64,000 bases of DNA. It comes from Hyalangium versicolor. GTDB taxonomy: Bacteria > Myxococcota > Myxococcia > Myxococcales > Myxococcaceae. The translations under genes and the position numbers were made by a program. The stretch spans positions 53,113-117,112 of the forward strand of contig NZ_JAHXBF010000034.1 in the NCBI RefSeq assembly GCF_020103695.1, in the 5' to 3' direction. Under the pieces are notes generated by a model that was given only the letters and a program-made list of their open reading frames with translations, had not been told where the DNA came from and ran no database searches. Below are positions 32,929-42,131 of the stretch, piece by piece. Numbering within the stretch: position 1 is the first letter of the stretch; every line of letters begins with the position of its first letter.

Positions 32929-34758
32929 CTACGGCGAGCACTTCACCCGGCCGCTGGAACTCTTGAAGAAGTACGCGTAGAGATCCGGCGAGAGCGTGAA
33001 GTTGCATGAGTTCACGGCATCCGGATCCAGATTGGGGTGAGCCTGGATGTAGCGCGCGATGTAGTCGCGCACGCCGTCGGCCGAGGTCCATAGCACCTTG
33101 CCCTCCTTGAACATGGAGTAGCCGCCACCGCCGCTGGCCCGGTAGTTGTTGATGGCGATGTGGAACACCTGGCTGTCGGTGACATCAACCCCCTTGAACC
33201 TCAGGTGTGTCAGCCGCGAGCCCGCCGGCTTCGTGACATCGAACCCGTACTCGATTTGCGAGTAGAGGTCCCAGTTGTAGTTCTGCGCGTTGGACTGCTT
33301 CGCCGTCTCCGGCTTGGAGGCATCCGGAGGAGCGGCGGGGTTCCACTGCACGAAGTACTGGGCGTTGAGTTCCAGCGCGCGGCGCAAGATGGAGCCGTTG
33401 ATCTCCATTACGTACAGCGTGTTGTCGTAGACGTAGATGCTGTAGGCCTCGCGCAGGGAGATGTCCCCCGCGGGCAGTTGGCCCTCATCCGTGAACAGGG
33501 CAGCGAGCGAGAAATCCACCGGGTGGCCACTCTGCTCGGCGGCCACCTCCTGGACGGTGTTGATCAGATCGGCCAGGGCGCTGTCCACGTAGCGGGCGGC
33601 GTAGCCTCCAGGGAAGGCGGCGCTGGTCCTCCCCAGCTTCGCGCTCACATAGTTCAGCGTCGTGTCATGGTAGCTCTGGGTGAGCTGGGTCACCTGGGGA
33701 TCCTCGGTGACGGTGGCGTCCACCGCGAGCAGCTTGGAGTCCTTGGCCGATACGCTCCAGTGGCCTTCCTCTTCGTCGTAGACGAGCGAGAGATCCACCT
33801 GGCCCAGGTGGCTGCCCCACCGGTTGGGCTGGATGAGCAGCACGTCCTGGCCCTGGGTGTTCTTCAGCAGCATCTTGGGGATGGGCTGGTGGGTGTGGCC
33901 CGTGAGCAGCACGTCGATGCCCTCCACCTGCTGGGCGATCTGCACCGCCTCGTTCTCCCCAGGCAGGTTGCCGCGATCGGCCCACTTGGTGTCATCGGCG
34001 TAGTCCACCAGCCACGAGGCCGGATCCGTCGCCCTGCCCGTGGGCTGCTTGTCCGGGCCGCTGTGGATGGCCACCACCACGATGTCGGCGCCCGCCGCGC
34101 GGATCTTCGGCACGTAGGTACGAGCCGTCTCCAGCGGATCAGCGAAGCTCAGGTCGGGGATGTTCTCCTTGCGCTCCCACGTCGACACCCCGGGCGTCAC
34201 CAGGCCGAGGATGCCCACCTTCACGCCGCACACGCTCTTGATGACGTAGGGAGTGAAGGCCTCTTCCTTGGCAGCGCCCTTGCGCACGTTGGCGCCGAGG
34301 ATGGGAAACTGCACCTCGTCCCTGAACTTGCTGAGGACACCGAGCCCGTAGTTGAACTCGTGGTTGCCCAGCGCCATGGCGTCATAGCCCAGCGAATTCA
34401 TGGCCACGGCCATGGGGTGCCTGGGCGTGTTGTCCACCTGGGCGTAGTAGGTGCCCAGCGGCGTGCCCTGGATGGTGTCCCCGGTGTCGATGAGCAGGTT
34501 GCAGTCCGGGTTCTCCGCCCGCGCCTTCTGGATGAGGGTGGCTACCTTGGCCAGACCACGCGAGGCATCCGCTGTGCCGGTGAAGTAGTCCCACGGGAAG
34601 ATGTTGGTGTGCAGATCGCTGGTCTGCAGCAGCCGCACCGTGCGCGGTGAGGTGTGCACCATCACTGGGAGCCGCTCGTCGTAGCAGCCAGCCAAGGAGA
34701 GGAGTGCGCAGCCCCCCAGGAGGGAGAGCAGGGCTGCGCTGCGAGAACGCGGAAGCAT
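32929..34758 (-). CDS. 5'-nucleotidase/metallophosphatase lipoprotein
   Basis: A 609-residue lipoprotein (lipobox LAGC, C25) of the UshA/CpdB type. The N-terminal calcineurin-like phosphatase domain shows TSDLHTN (D48, H50), GDTIQG, GNHEFNYG and GHTHQP; the C-terminal 5'-nucleotidase domain holds the base-stacking region (NNYRASGGGGYSMFKEGKV). It hydrolyses nucleotides or cyclic nucleotides at the cell surface to recover phosphate and nucleosides. ATG 34758 has GAGG six bases upstream, and the longer frame adds no signal peptide. The esterase gene lies upstream on the same strand, 123 bp away. Confidence 0.9.
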   Translation of the reverse strand: MLPRSRSAALLSLLGGCALLSLAGCYDERLPVMVHTSPRTVRLLQTSDLHTNIFPWDYFTGTADASRGLAKVATLIQKARAENPDCNLLIDTGDTIQGTPLGTYYAQVDNTPRHPMAVAMNSLGYDAMALGNHEFNYGLGVLSKFRDEVQFPILGANVRKGAAKEEAFTPYVIKSVCGVKVGILGLVTPGVSTWERKENIPDLSFADPLETARTYVPKIRAAGADIVVVAIHSGPDKQPTGRATDPASWLVDYADDTKWADRGNLPGENEAVQIAQQVEGIDVLLTGHTHQPIPKMLLKNTQGQDVLLIQPNRWGSHLGQVDLSLVYDEEEGHWSVSAKDSKLLAVDATVTEDPQVTQLTQSYHDTTLNYVSAKLGRTSAAFPGGYAARYVDSALADLINTVQEVAAEQSGHPVDFSLAALFTDEGQLPAGDISLREAYSIYVYDNTLYVMEINGSILRRALELNAQYFVQWNPAAPPDASKPETAKQSNAQNYNWDLYSQIEYGFDVTKPAGSRLTHLRFKGVDVTDSQVFHIAINNYRASGGGGYSMFKEGKVLWTSADGVRDYIARYIQAHPNLDPDAVNSCNFTLSPDLYAYFFKSSSGRVKCSP

Positions 34759-34881
34759 GAAGACCTCGGGAGTTGAAGATGCCCCGGAGACCGATTTCCG
34801 GGACCCCTCCCCTACTACCAAGTTTGCGACCCGCTCTGTGCCAATTGAGCGGCGCTTCACGCTGCGTGCGAAGCCTGAACG

Positions 34882-35805
34882 CTACGGCGTCGTGCTGCGC
34901 TGCTGGGCAACCAGCCAGCTCCAGAAATCATAGTTGTCATAAATCTGGGTCCAGCAGTCATGCGCGGTCCCCGGGATCACAGTGAGCCGCGCGATGGAAT
35001 CCCCCGTCGCCACCACGCCCGCCTGCGAGGTCCACGCCTTGGCGGGGGCGCTGAACAGGTACGTCAGCGTCGCGGACGGAGTCGGCACGCTCACCGGCTG
35101 GGTCACCCCATAGTTCTTCGTCAGGCCCGTCATCCACGACGTCTCCGCCGAGAACGAGCTGCCATCATTGTACGAGTGCACGGCCCAGACCGGCACGTTC
35201 CGCAACTGCGTGATGGTGGGCCCAGGCGCGCCGATGTTGGTAGCCATGGGCGCCAGTGCCGCCAACCGGCTCCCGTACGCGTAGGCGTAGGTCCAGCTGC
35301 CATAGCCCCCGTAGCTCAGGCCCGTCAGATAGATGCGCGACGTGTCCACGCGGTAGTTGGCGATGATGAAGTCGAGGAACGTATTCAGCTCGGCCGGCAC
35401 CCAGTTCGTGGGAGCCTGCGGCGTGAAGACCATCACCTGATGCTGACCGAACCAGGTCTTCCCCGCGCTCGTGTTGTAGATCTTCTTCATCGCTCCGTGG
35501 CGCGTCACGACGCCCAGCAGGGCCGCCTCGGTGGTGGACGTACCGAACTCGCTCATTCCGTTCAGGTGGATGATCACCGGATAGTTCGTGGTCGACGTCA
35601 GGTAGCCCGGCGGCAGGTACTCGCCATAGCTGTATTGCGCTCCGGTGCTGCTCTTCAGTCGCGCCACCACCTGATCCTCGACAGTGATGGAGAGGCGTGA
35701 CTCCTGGGTGCGGAGCTCCGATGACTCCAGCACCTCCTCGCCAGCACCGCACGCCGCGGCCAGCAGAGAGAGGGACACCGCAAACACTCGCATGCTCGGA
35801 CTCAT
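34882..35805 (-). CDS. alpha/beta-hydrolase esterase lipoprotein
   Basis: A 307-residue lipoprotein (lipobox AAAC, C19) with an alpha/beta-hydrolase fold related to feruloyl-esterase and PHB-depolymerase-like enzymes. The catalytic triad is readable: S164 in TGLSYGGYGS, an Asp in HSYNDGS, and a His in TAHDCW. The oxyanion segment LNGMSEFG follows the first strands. It probably hydrolyses esters of polymers or lipids outside the cell. ATG 35805 has a near-perfect AGGAGGT five bases upstream, which decides the start against the open frame to 35853. Confidence 0.85.
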   Translation of the reverse strand: MSPSMRVFAVSLSLLAAACGAGEEVLESSELRTQESRLSITVEDQVVARLKSSTGAQYSYGEYLPPGYLTSTTNYPVIIHLNGMSEFGTSTTEAALLGVVTRHGAMKKIYNTSAGKTWFGQHQVMVFTPQAPTNWVPAELNTFLDFIIANYRVDTSRIYLTGLSYGGYGSWTYAYAYGSRLAALAPMATNIGAPGPTITQLRNVPVWAVHSYNDGSSFSAETSWMTGLTKNYGVTQPVSVPTPSATLTYLFSAPAKAWTSQAGVVATGDSIARLTVIPGTAHDCWTQIYDNYDFWSWLVAQQRSTTP

Positions 35806-35994
35806 GTACGACCTCCTGGACGAAGGGAAAGAGCAGCTCGAAACCAGTCTCACAGCCGCACTTACTGTTAGTGATTACAGGCCATGAAATCAAGCAATCA
35901 AAGCAAAACCGTCCAGGCGGTACTTATCCGCAACTTCAGAAATAACACAAAATTTCAAATGGCCCATGAATACAAAAAGATGAGCTCAGGGGTT

Positions 35995-36052
35995 CCCCCA
36001 AGTTGATGCAACCGGAGGCTCCCCCAACGGATGCAACCGAGGGTTACCCCCA
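35995..36052. repeat. 26-bp tandem repeat at the 3' end of a LysR gene
   Basis: Two adjacent 26-bp units (35995-36020 and 36021-36046), each beginning CCCCCAA, sharing GATGCAACCG and ending in a G-rich stretch, are followed by a third partial unit CCCCCAG (36047-). The second unit contains the stop codon of the LysR gene, so the array seems to have grown from its 3' end. Upstream sequence to 35880 is AT-rich and without genes. Confidence 0.6.
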
Positions 36053-36928
36053 GGTGCGGCGCTTCGAGAAATACTCCGCGGCGGCGGCGATGATCCCATC
36101 CCGGAGGCGGCCGAAGCTCGCCAGGTGGTGCACCGTCTTGCGCGTGAGCAGGGACACCCGCCGCCGGACCCCGGGAAGTTCGCGGTAGGAACTCCGGGGA
36201 AGGCGCATCTCCAGGGCCAGTCCGAGCGGTGCCAACCCATCTCCGAATCCAGCCTTCACCATCTGGAGCGCGGCGCTGAAGGACTCCACGGGAACGAGCG
36301 CCCGCCTGAGCAGCTCCGGCTGGTGCTGGCGCAGCTGCGCCTCGATGGCTCGCCAGGTCGCGGACCCGGGCTCGATGGTGATGAGGGGCGCCGCCTTGCC
36401 GGGCTTCGCGCCGAGGCTGGAGTAGATGTGGACCATCGGCTCCTCCGTCACGGGATAGTGCAGCACGTCGGGGGGGGTTGGTGCCTCAGTGCTCAGCCCG
36501 ACCTGATACCGGCCGAGCCGCACGCTCTCCATCAGCAGGACGCTCCGGTGGGCGTGCAGCGAGACCTGTACGTCGCTCAGCTCGCTCAGCGCCTTCGCCA
36601 CCACCGCCGGGCCCCAGGACGCGGCGATCGAGTCCGCGAGCGCCAGGGAAAAGCTAGAGCCCATCTCGGCCTTGCTCGGAGATGCCAGCGCGCGCAGCTC
36701 GGCCAGCAGGGGCCGGGCGCGTTCGAGGAGTTCGAGGGCCTCCGCCGTGAGCCGCAGCCGGCGGCCCTCGGGTTCGACGACCCGGAACCCGACGCTTCGC
36801 TGAAGCGCCTGGAGCCGCTTGCTCACCGCGGACTGGGTCAGCCGCAATCGGGTCGCCGCCTCGCTGACGGTCCCGAACCGCTCGAGCGTCGCCAGCGCTT
36901 CGATCCCATCCAATATATTCCTGAGCAT
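36044..36928 (-). CDS. LysR-family transcriptional regulator
   Basis: A 294-residue LysR protein with the N-terminal HTH (ATLERFGTVSEAATRLRLTQ, SAVSKRLQALQ) and an effector domain. It is divergent from an aconitase gene, whose start is 72 bp away, and is the obvious candidate to regulate it. The start is uncertain: ATG 36928 overlaps the dyad at 36925-36942, while ATG 36949 would place that dyad inside the gene; neither has a ribosome site. The last codons lie in a 26-bp tandem repeat, so the extreme C-terminus may have been altered by repeat growth. Confidence 0.85.
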   Translation of the reverse strand: MLRNILDGIEALATLERFGTVSEAATRLRLTQSAVSKRLQALQRSVGFRVVEPEGRRLRLTAEALELLERARPLLAELRALASPSKAEMGSSFSLALADSIAASWGPAVVAKALSELSDVQVSLHAHRSVLLMESVRLGRYQVGLSTEAPTPPDVLHYPVTEEPMVHIYSSLGAKPGKAAPLITIEPGSATWRAIEAQLRQHQPELLRRALVPVESFSAALQMVKAGFGDGLAPLGLALEMRLPRSSYRELPGVRRRVSLLTRKTVHHLASFGRLRDGIIAAAAEYFSKRRTWG

Positions 36929-36942
36929 ACTTGATTGTATGC
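36925..36942. promoter_or_regulatory. LysR-type dyad in LysR/aconitase divergent region
   Basis: GCATAC-TTGATT-GTATGC is a perfect 6-bp inverted repeat with a 6-bp spacer, containing the T-N11-A pattern (ATAC...GTAT) of LysR boxes. It overlaps the start codon of the shorter LysR model and lies about 60 bp before the aconitase start. Autoregulation plus control of the aconitase gene is the expected arrangement. Confidence 0.55.
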
Positions 36943-36999
36943 CATCCATTCATCCCATTCCACGGTTACGGTCTTCCCATCTCATTGAGGAGGAAGCCC

Positions 37000-39273
37000 A
37001 TGACCGCTGTCGAAGCGACCCACCGAATGGCCCAGGAGCTCTACGCGAAGATGGAGGCGAACCTCGCTGTAGTGCGTGGTCGGCTTGGCCGGCCGCTCAC
37101 GCTGGCCGACAAGATCTTGCTCGGCCACCTGGAGGACCCGGCGCACGCATCGCTGGAACCAGGACGCAGCAATCTCTCCCTGCGCCCGGACCGCGTGGTC
37201 CTCCAGGACGTACTGGGGCAGACGGCCTTCCTCCAACTGGCGCAGACTCGCCGGGGACGGGTGGCGGTGCCCACCAGCGTGCACTGCGACCACCTGATCC
37301 AGGCACGCGTCGCGGCGGCGCGAGACCTCCAGGAGTCCTTGAATGAGAACGAGGAGATCTACGCCTTCCTGCGCTCGGCGGCCGCACGCCACGGCGCGGA
37401 CTTCTGGGCTCCAGGCGCGGGCATCATCCACCAGGTGGTGCTCGAGAGCTATGCGTTCCCCGGCCAGCTCATCCTGGGGACCGACTCGCATACCCCCAAC
37501 GCGGGCGGCCTGGGAGCCTGCGCGGTCGGAGTCGGCGGCGCGGATGCGGTGGAGGTGATGGCCGGGCTCCCGTGGGAGCTGCGCTACCCGAAGCGCATCG
37601 CCGTCTACCTCACGGGCCAGCTGAACGGCTGGACGGCGCCCAAGGATGTCATCCTCCACGTCGCTGGAAAGCTCACGGTCTCGGGAGCCACCCACAGCAT
37701 CATCGAGTACATCGGACCGGGCGCACGGACGCTCAGCGCCACCGGGAAGGCCTCCATCACCAACATGGGCGCGGAGCTCGGCGCCACCACCTCCGTGTTC
37801 CCCGCCGACGAGGCGATGGCGCGCTACCTGGCCGCCACCGGCCGCTCCGAGCTGGTGCCCTGGATCGAACGCTACAGCGGATTGCTCGCCCCGGATCCCG
37901 AGGTCGAAGCGGAACCTGCTCGCTTCTACGATCGGGTCCTGGAGGTCGACCTCTCGAGCCTCGAGCCGCATGTCGTGGGCCCGCACTCTCCTGACCGTGC
38001 CAGGCCCATCTCCCAGCTTGCCAAGGAGGTGGCCGAGTCATCCGGAGCCATCTGTGACGCGCTCGCCGCGGCGCTCATTGGCAGCTGCACGAACTCCTCC
38101 TATCAGGACATGAGCCGGGCAGCGGCGGTGGCGGAGCAGGCCCTCTCCCATGGCCTGAGGACGAGCGTGCCCTTCTTCGTCACACCGGGCTCGGAGCGGG
38201 TCCGAGCGACGCTGGCGCGAGACGGACAACTGGCGAAGCTGGAGGCGCTCGGTGGCCGAGTGCTGGCCAACGCCTGCGGGCCCTGCATCGGGCAGTGGCG
38301 GCGGGATGTCGCCCCAGCGCAGGGCGCCAACACCATCGTCACGTCGTACAACCGCAACTTCGCGGGCCGCAACGACGGGCGCCCCGAGACGATGAACTTC
38401 ATCGCCAGCCCCGAGATCATCACCGCGATGGCGTTGGCGGGCAGGCTCTCCTTCAATCCGCTCACCGACTTCCTGAAGGCAGCGGATGGCACGCCCTTCC
38501 GGCTCAGTCCTCCTGGCAATGCACCCGAAGTCCCAGCCCATCCCTTCGAGCGCGCAGGCGCATTCCTGGTGTCTCCGCCCGAGGATGGCAGCCAGATCCG
38601 GATCGAGATTGCTTCGAGCAGCGAGCGCCTGCAGGCGCTCCAGCCCTGGCCCGCGTGGGACGGCCAGGACTTCCAGGGGATGCCGGTGCTGATCAAGACG
38701 CAAGGCAAGACCACCACCGATCAGATCTCCCCCGCGGGGGCATGGCTCAAGTACCGCGGGCACCTGGATCGCTTCAGCGACAACCTGCTGTCAGGGGCCC
38801 GGAACGCCTTCTCGGGCGAACGGGGCACCACTCGGAACGCCCTCACGGGACAATCGCAGCCTGTGGCCCAAGCCGCCCGGCACTACCGGGCCGAAGGCAT
38901 GAAATGGATCGTCATCGGAGACGCGAACTACGGTGAAGGCAGCAGCCGGGAGCACGCCGCGCTCTCCGTCCGTCTCCTCGGAGGCGTGGCGATCATCGCC
39001 CGCAGCTTCGCGCGCATCCATGAATCCAACCTGAAGAAACAAGGAGTGCTCGCCCTGACCTTCGCGGACCCGAACGACTACGAGCGCATCTCGGAGGGCG
39101 ACCGCATCAGCCTGCTCGACCTCTCCCACCTCGCAGCCGGCAAGCCCGTCGAGTGCAGGGTGGTGCACGGTGACGGCAGAGTGGAGACGCTCCTGCTCGA
39201 GCACAGCTACAGCAATTCCCAGCTGCACTGGTTCCGAGCAGGCTCCGCGCTCAACCTGGTCTCCGCGGCTTGA
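37000..39273 (+). CDS. aconitate hydratase (mitochondrial-type)
   Basis: A 757-residue aconitase-family enzyme, the length of mitochondrial-type aconitases rather than the 890-residue AcnA type. Substrate motif DSHTPNAGG begins at residue 162; the [4Fe-4S] ligands are C363 (GSCTNSS), C426 and C429 (ACGPCIG); the swivel domain carries GEGSSREHAALSVR. It interconverts citrate and isocitrate, or a homologous tricarboxylate. GAGGAGGA lies 6-7 bases before ATG 37000. The divergent LysR gene suggests substrate-responsive expression, which is more typical of a specialised than a housekeeping aconitase. Confidence 0.9.
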   Translation: MTAVEATHRMAQELYAKMEANLAVVRGRLGRPLTLADKILLGHLEDPAHASLEPGRSNLSLRPDRVVLQDVLGQTAFLQLAQTRRGRVAVPTSVHCDHLIQARVAAARDLQESLNENEEIYAFLRSAAARHGADFWAPGAGIIHQVVLESYAFPGQLILGTDSHTPNAGGLGACAVGVGGADAVEVMAGLPWELRYPKRIAVYLTGQLNGWTAPKDVILHVAGKLTVSGATHSIIEYIGPGARTLSATGKASITNMGAELGATTSVFPADEAMARYLAATGRSELVPWIERYSGLLAPDPEVEAEPARFYDRVLEVDLSSLEPHVVGPHSPDRARPISQLAKEVAESSGAICDALAAALIGSCTNSSYQDMSRAAAVAEQALSHGLRTSVPFFVTPGSERVRATLARDGQLAKLEALGGRVLANACGPCIGQWRRDVAPAQGANTIVTSYNRNFAGRNDGRPETMNFIASPEIITAMALAGRLSFNPLTDFLKAADGTPFRLSPPGNAPEVPAHPFERAGAFLVSPPEDGSQIRIEIASSSERLQALQPWPAWDGQDFQGMPVLIKTQGKTTTDQISPAGAWLKYRGHLDRFSDNLLSGARNAFSGERGTTRNALTGQSQPVAQAARHYRAEGMKWIVIGDANYGEGSSREHAALSVRLLGGVAIIARSFARIHESNLKKQGVLALTFADPNDYERISEGDRISLLDLSHLAAGKPVECRVVHGDGRVETLLLEHSYSNSQLHWFRAGSALNLVSAA

Positions 39274-39280
39274 GCGCACG

Positions 39281-39300
39281 CACCGCGCTATCCCGCGGTG
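39281..39300. terminator. hairpin between convergent genes
   Basis: CACCGCG (39281-39287) pairs perfectly with CGCGGTG (39294-39300); the 6-nt loop CTATCC contains the complement of the TAG stop of the histidine kinase gene. It lies 8 bp after the aconitase TGA. No T-run. Good candidate for a bidirectional terminator. Confidence 0.5.
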
Positions 39301-41666
39301 AGGGCCTGGAGACTGTCGACTGCGGGGAGCCGCACTGTGAAGCGCGTGTATTGGCCCCACTCGCTCTCCACCATGAGGCTCCCTCCATGGAGCTTGACGA
39401 TGTCGTAGCTCAGCGACAGGCCCAGGCCGGTATTACCGCCGCCTGGTGGCTTCGTGGTGAAGAAGGGCTCGAAGATGCGGCCCTGGATGTCCTTCGGGAT
39501 GCCAGGCCCGTTGTCGTCTACCTGGAGGAGAACATGGGCGCTCTCACGGCAGGTGCGCAGGGTGATGGTGGGGACATAGCCTTGGGAGCCTTCGCTCTGC
39601 TTCATCGACACCGCATCGATGGCGTTGTGGATGAGGTTCTGGAGCACGCGGCCCAGCTCCTGAGGCATCGCCAATACCATCCCCACCCCCGCATCGAACT
39701 CCTGCACGAACGTCACTTCCAGCTCCGGATTGCGGGCCTGCTCCCCGTAGTAGGTCAGCTTCAGGTAATGCTCCATGAGCGGGTTGACGTCCGTGGGCTC
39801 GAGCGCCCCGGAGCGGCGCCGGGTGTGCTCCATCATGCTCCGGATGATGTGGTCCGCCCGCACACCGTGCTGGTAGACGGTGGCCGCGTTCTGCTTGAAG
39901 TCCGCGATGATGTCCTGGACCTCGCACAGGAGCGTCTGGGGTTGTTCCTTCAGGGTCCGCTCCAGTTCCTGCGACAGCTCGATGCTGGCCTCGGACAGGT
40001 TGTTGATGAAATTGAGCGGGTTCTTGAGCTCGTGCGCAATGCCTGAGGTGAGCTGGGCCAGGGACGCCAGCTTCTCTGACTGGACGAGCTGATTCTGCGT
40101 GCGCTGCAGTTCCTGGATGAGGGACTGATTGACCGTGTTCTCCTGGTGGAGCGCAGCGTTGGCCAACTCCAGCTCGCGGGTGCGGTGCTGGATGCGGTCC
40201 TCCAGCTTCAGGTTGAGCTGCTCCAGGTCCTCGCGGGCCTGCTGCAGAGAGGTGTTGCTCTGCCCCAGGGACTGTCCCATCTGGACCAGCCCCTCACCGG
40301 TACGCTGCAGTTCGATGATGGGATAGGCCGGCCGAGGCTGCGCGTACTCACCCTGGCCAATCCGCTGCATCATCGCGCCCAGATCCAGCAGAGGCTCGGC
40401 CAGCAGGCTGCTCATCCGGCGCACCTTCCGGTAGAGCCACGAGAAGAACAGGGCATAGAAGAGGATCAGCCCGGCGACCAGCCCCAGGCCCACGTGGAGG
40501 ACGCGCCTGTTGAGCGCATAAGCCTCCGCGAGGATGTCCGCCTCGTCCACGACGACCAGCAATCTCCAGCCCGTGCCCTTCACGGTGGCCCAGGCCACTT
40601 GCTTGCTGCGCCCTGCCAAGGTGACAGGCTCGACCCCGTGCTGCACGGACGCCATCTTCTCGCCGAGGGCACGACTGTCCTCGCGCTTGAGCAGATTGAA
40701 CGTGTCGGGCTTGAAGATGTCCTGCTCGATGGGCTTCTGGTAGGCGTAGTCGGTGAGCTCCTTCAGCCCCCAGTCCGGCTCTGCCTGTCCGGGCAGTGCG
40801 ATGATAGTGCCGCCCTGCCCTATCAGCATCCCGTAGCCATTCCATGGCAACTGGAGGTGGAGCACCTGCTCTCTGAAGCGTTTGATGGGGACATCCAGGC
40901 CCACCACCCCTTCCATGCGATCGCCGCCCCTGGGGTAGACCGGAGCTGTGGCCGTCACCAACCACCCCTTGCCCGAAGTGTCGACGTGCACGTCCGTCCA
41001 GACGACCTTGCCGTCCGGATTGTGCTTCGCGTCTGCCTGGTAATAGTAGGCGAACACGGAGAAGTCGTAGCCCGGGCCTGACGCCGCGATGACCTCCTGG
41101 TATTCCCGATACGGATAGAGCCGCGTCATGTGATCCGCGGTGTCGAGATAGGCTTGGGAGATCAGCGGATGCGTCTCCACCATGCTCTCGAGCAAGGGAT
41201 CCAACTGTGCCAGTTGCAGTGCGCGAGCCTGCTCGGACTCGGTGATTCGGCCAGGCCGGGTGTAGATGAGCGCGGCCCGGCCGGGGAGCGCACGATTCGT
41301 GTAGAACGCACCGCCCTCCTCGGAGAGGAGATAGCGCGAGCGCTCCTCGGCATCCGGGACGAACGGCGTCACGAAGGCCCGCTCGGCATGGCGGCGCAAC
41401 AGGTCCACGTTATAGGTCACCGACGCGAGCTGTGAGCCAATGTGCTCGGCATGCTGCTGGGCAATGTCCTGGAGCTGCTCGGTGGCCAGCCGTTGCAGGG
41501 TGGTGATGTTCTGCTCGCGGATGACGCTGTTGGTGATGAAGTAGGCGGCAATGAGTGCCAGCTCGATGAAGAAGACCGGGGCGAGCGCGCTCGTGAGATA
41601 GGAGCGCCAGATGAGCCGCAGCAATGACACAGGCTCGGCGGCGCTTCTGTCCGGCGGCACGCTCAT
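39288..41666 (-). CDS. Cache-domain sensor histidine kinase (orphan)
   Basis: A 792-residue membrane sensor. TM1 is at about residues 27-46, a double-Cache periplasmic sensor domain fills 50-385 (YLDTADHMTRLYPYREY, GVVGLDVPIKRFREQVL), and TM2 is at about 391-412. A HAMP-like region and a coiled coil (465-535) lead to HisKA with the phosphorylated H545 (GIAHELKNPLNFINN). The ATPase part shows LIHNAIDAV, DNGPGIP and GLGLSLS. ATG 41666 has GGGAGGA five bases upstream, so the 95 extra residues of the open frame are excluded. No response regulator lies beside it, as is common in myxobacteria. Confidence 0.9.
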   Translation of the reverse strand: MSVPPDRSAAEPVSLLRLIWRSYLTSALAPVFFIELALIAAYFITNSVIREQNITTLQRLATEQLQDIAQQHAEHIGSQLASVTYNVDLLRRHAERAFVTPFVPDAEERSRYLLSEEGGAFYTNRALPGRAALIYTRPGRITESEQARALQLAQLDPLLESMVETHPLISQAYLDTADHMTRLYPYREYQEVIAASGPGYDFSVFAYYYQADAKHNPDGKVVWTDVHVDTSGKGWLVTATAPVYPRGGDRMEGVVGLDVPIKRFREQVLHLQLPWNGYGMLIGQGGTIIALPGQAEPDWGLKELTDYAYQKPIEQDIFKPDTFNLLKREDSRALGEKMASVQHGVEPVTLAGRSKQVAWATVKGTGWRLLVVVDEADILAEAYALNRRVLHVGLGLVAGLILFYALFFSWLYRKVRRMSSLLAEPLLDLGAMMQRIGQGEYAQPRPAYPIIELQRTGEGLVQMGQSLGQSNTSLQQAREDLEQLNLKLEDRIQHRTRELELANAALHQENTVNQSLIQELQRTQNQLVQSEKLASLAQLTSGIAHELKNPLNFINNLSEASIELSQELERTLKEQPQTLLCEVQDIIADFKQNAATVYQHGVRADHIIRSMMEHTRRRSGALEPTDVNPLMEHYLKLTYYGEQARNPELEVTFVQEFDAGVGMVLAMPQELGRVLQNLIHNAIDAVSMKQSEGSQGYVPTITLRTCRESAHVLLQVDDNGPGIPKDIQGRIFEPFFTTKPPGGGNTGLGLSLSYDIVKLHGGSLMVESEWGQYTRFTVRLPAVDSLQALTAG

Positions 41667-41716
41667 GTGTCCTCCCTTGGCGGGTGGCGAGCTGGCGAAG
41701 AGCCTCGGCAAGTTCC

Positions 41717-42073
41717 CTACTGAGCAACCAGCAGCCGGAAGGGGTGGCTCATGTGCGTGGGAGCGTCTGACTCCCGGGCCTCGAACTGCCAGGTCTTCAC
41801 GGCCTGGAGGAGGCAGTCGGCCAGTTCCTTGTCGCCTGTCGTGTTGCTCGTGACCCGCGCCTTGTCGACGCCGCCCCAAGTCGTGATGTCCCACTCCACG
41901 ATCACTTCGCCCTGGGTCCTGGAGGACTTGGCGCGCGCTCTCTCGTAGCAACCCTGGACCTGGGATGTGTTCTGCCGGATCACCTTGAGATCCGCTGCCT
42001 CATGAGAGGGAGGCTCGGGTGGGGTGCTGTTCAAGGACAGGGCCAGGAGCGCCATCGCCACGGGGTGTGCCAT
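41717..42073 (-). CDS. AgmX/PglI C-terminal domain protein
   Basis: A 118-residue exported protein that consists of a signal-like N-terminus and one AgmX/PglI C-terminal domain (VIRQNTSQVQGCYERARAKS; GEVIVEWDITTWGGVDKARV; LLQAVKTWQFEA). The fold resembles TonB C-terminal domains and is common in myxobacterial proteins of gliding and envelope machines. Here it is a stand-alone copy. The gene is just upstream of the histidine kinase on the same strand (50 bp), so they may be co-transcribed; a role in signal input is conceivable but unsupported. Confidence 0.7.
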   Translation of the reverse strand: MAHPVAMALLALSLNSTPPEPPSHEAADLKVIRQNTSQVQGCYERARAKSSRTQGEVIVEWDITTWGGVDKARVTSNTTGDKELADCLLQAVKTWQFEARESDAPTHMSHPFRLLVAQ

Positions 42074-42131
42074 GCCTGCGGATCTAGCACACGCCCCGTC
42101 AGATCCAGGTGCTGCGGCTGCCCTGCTGAGC

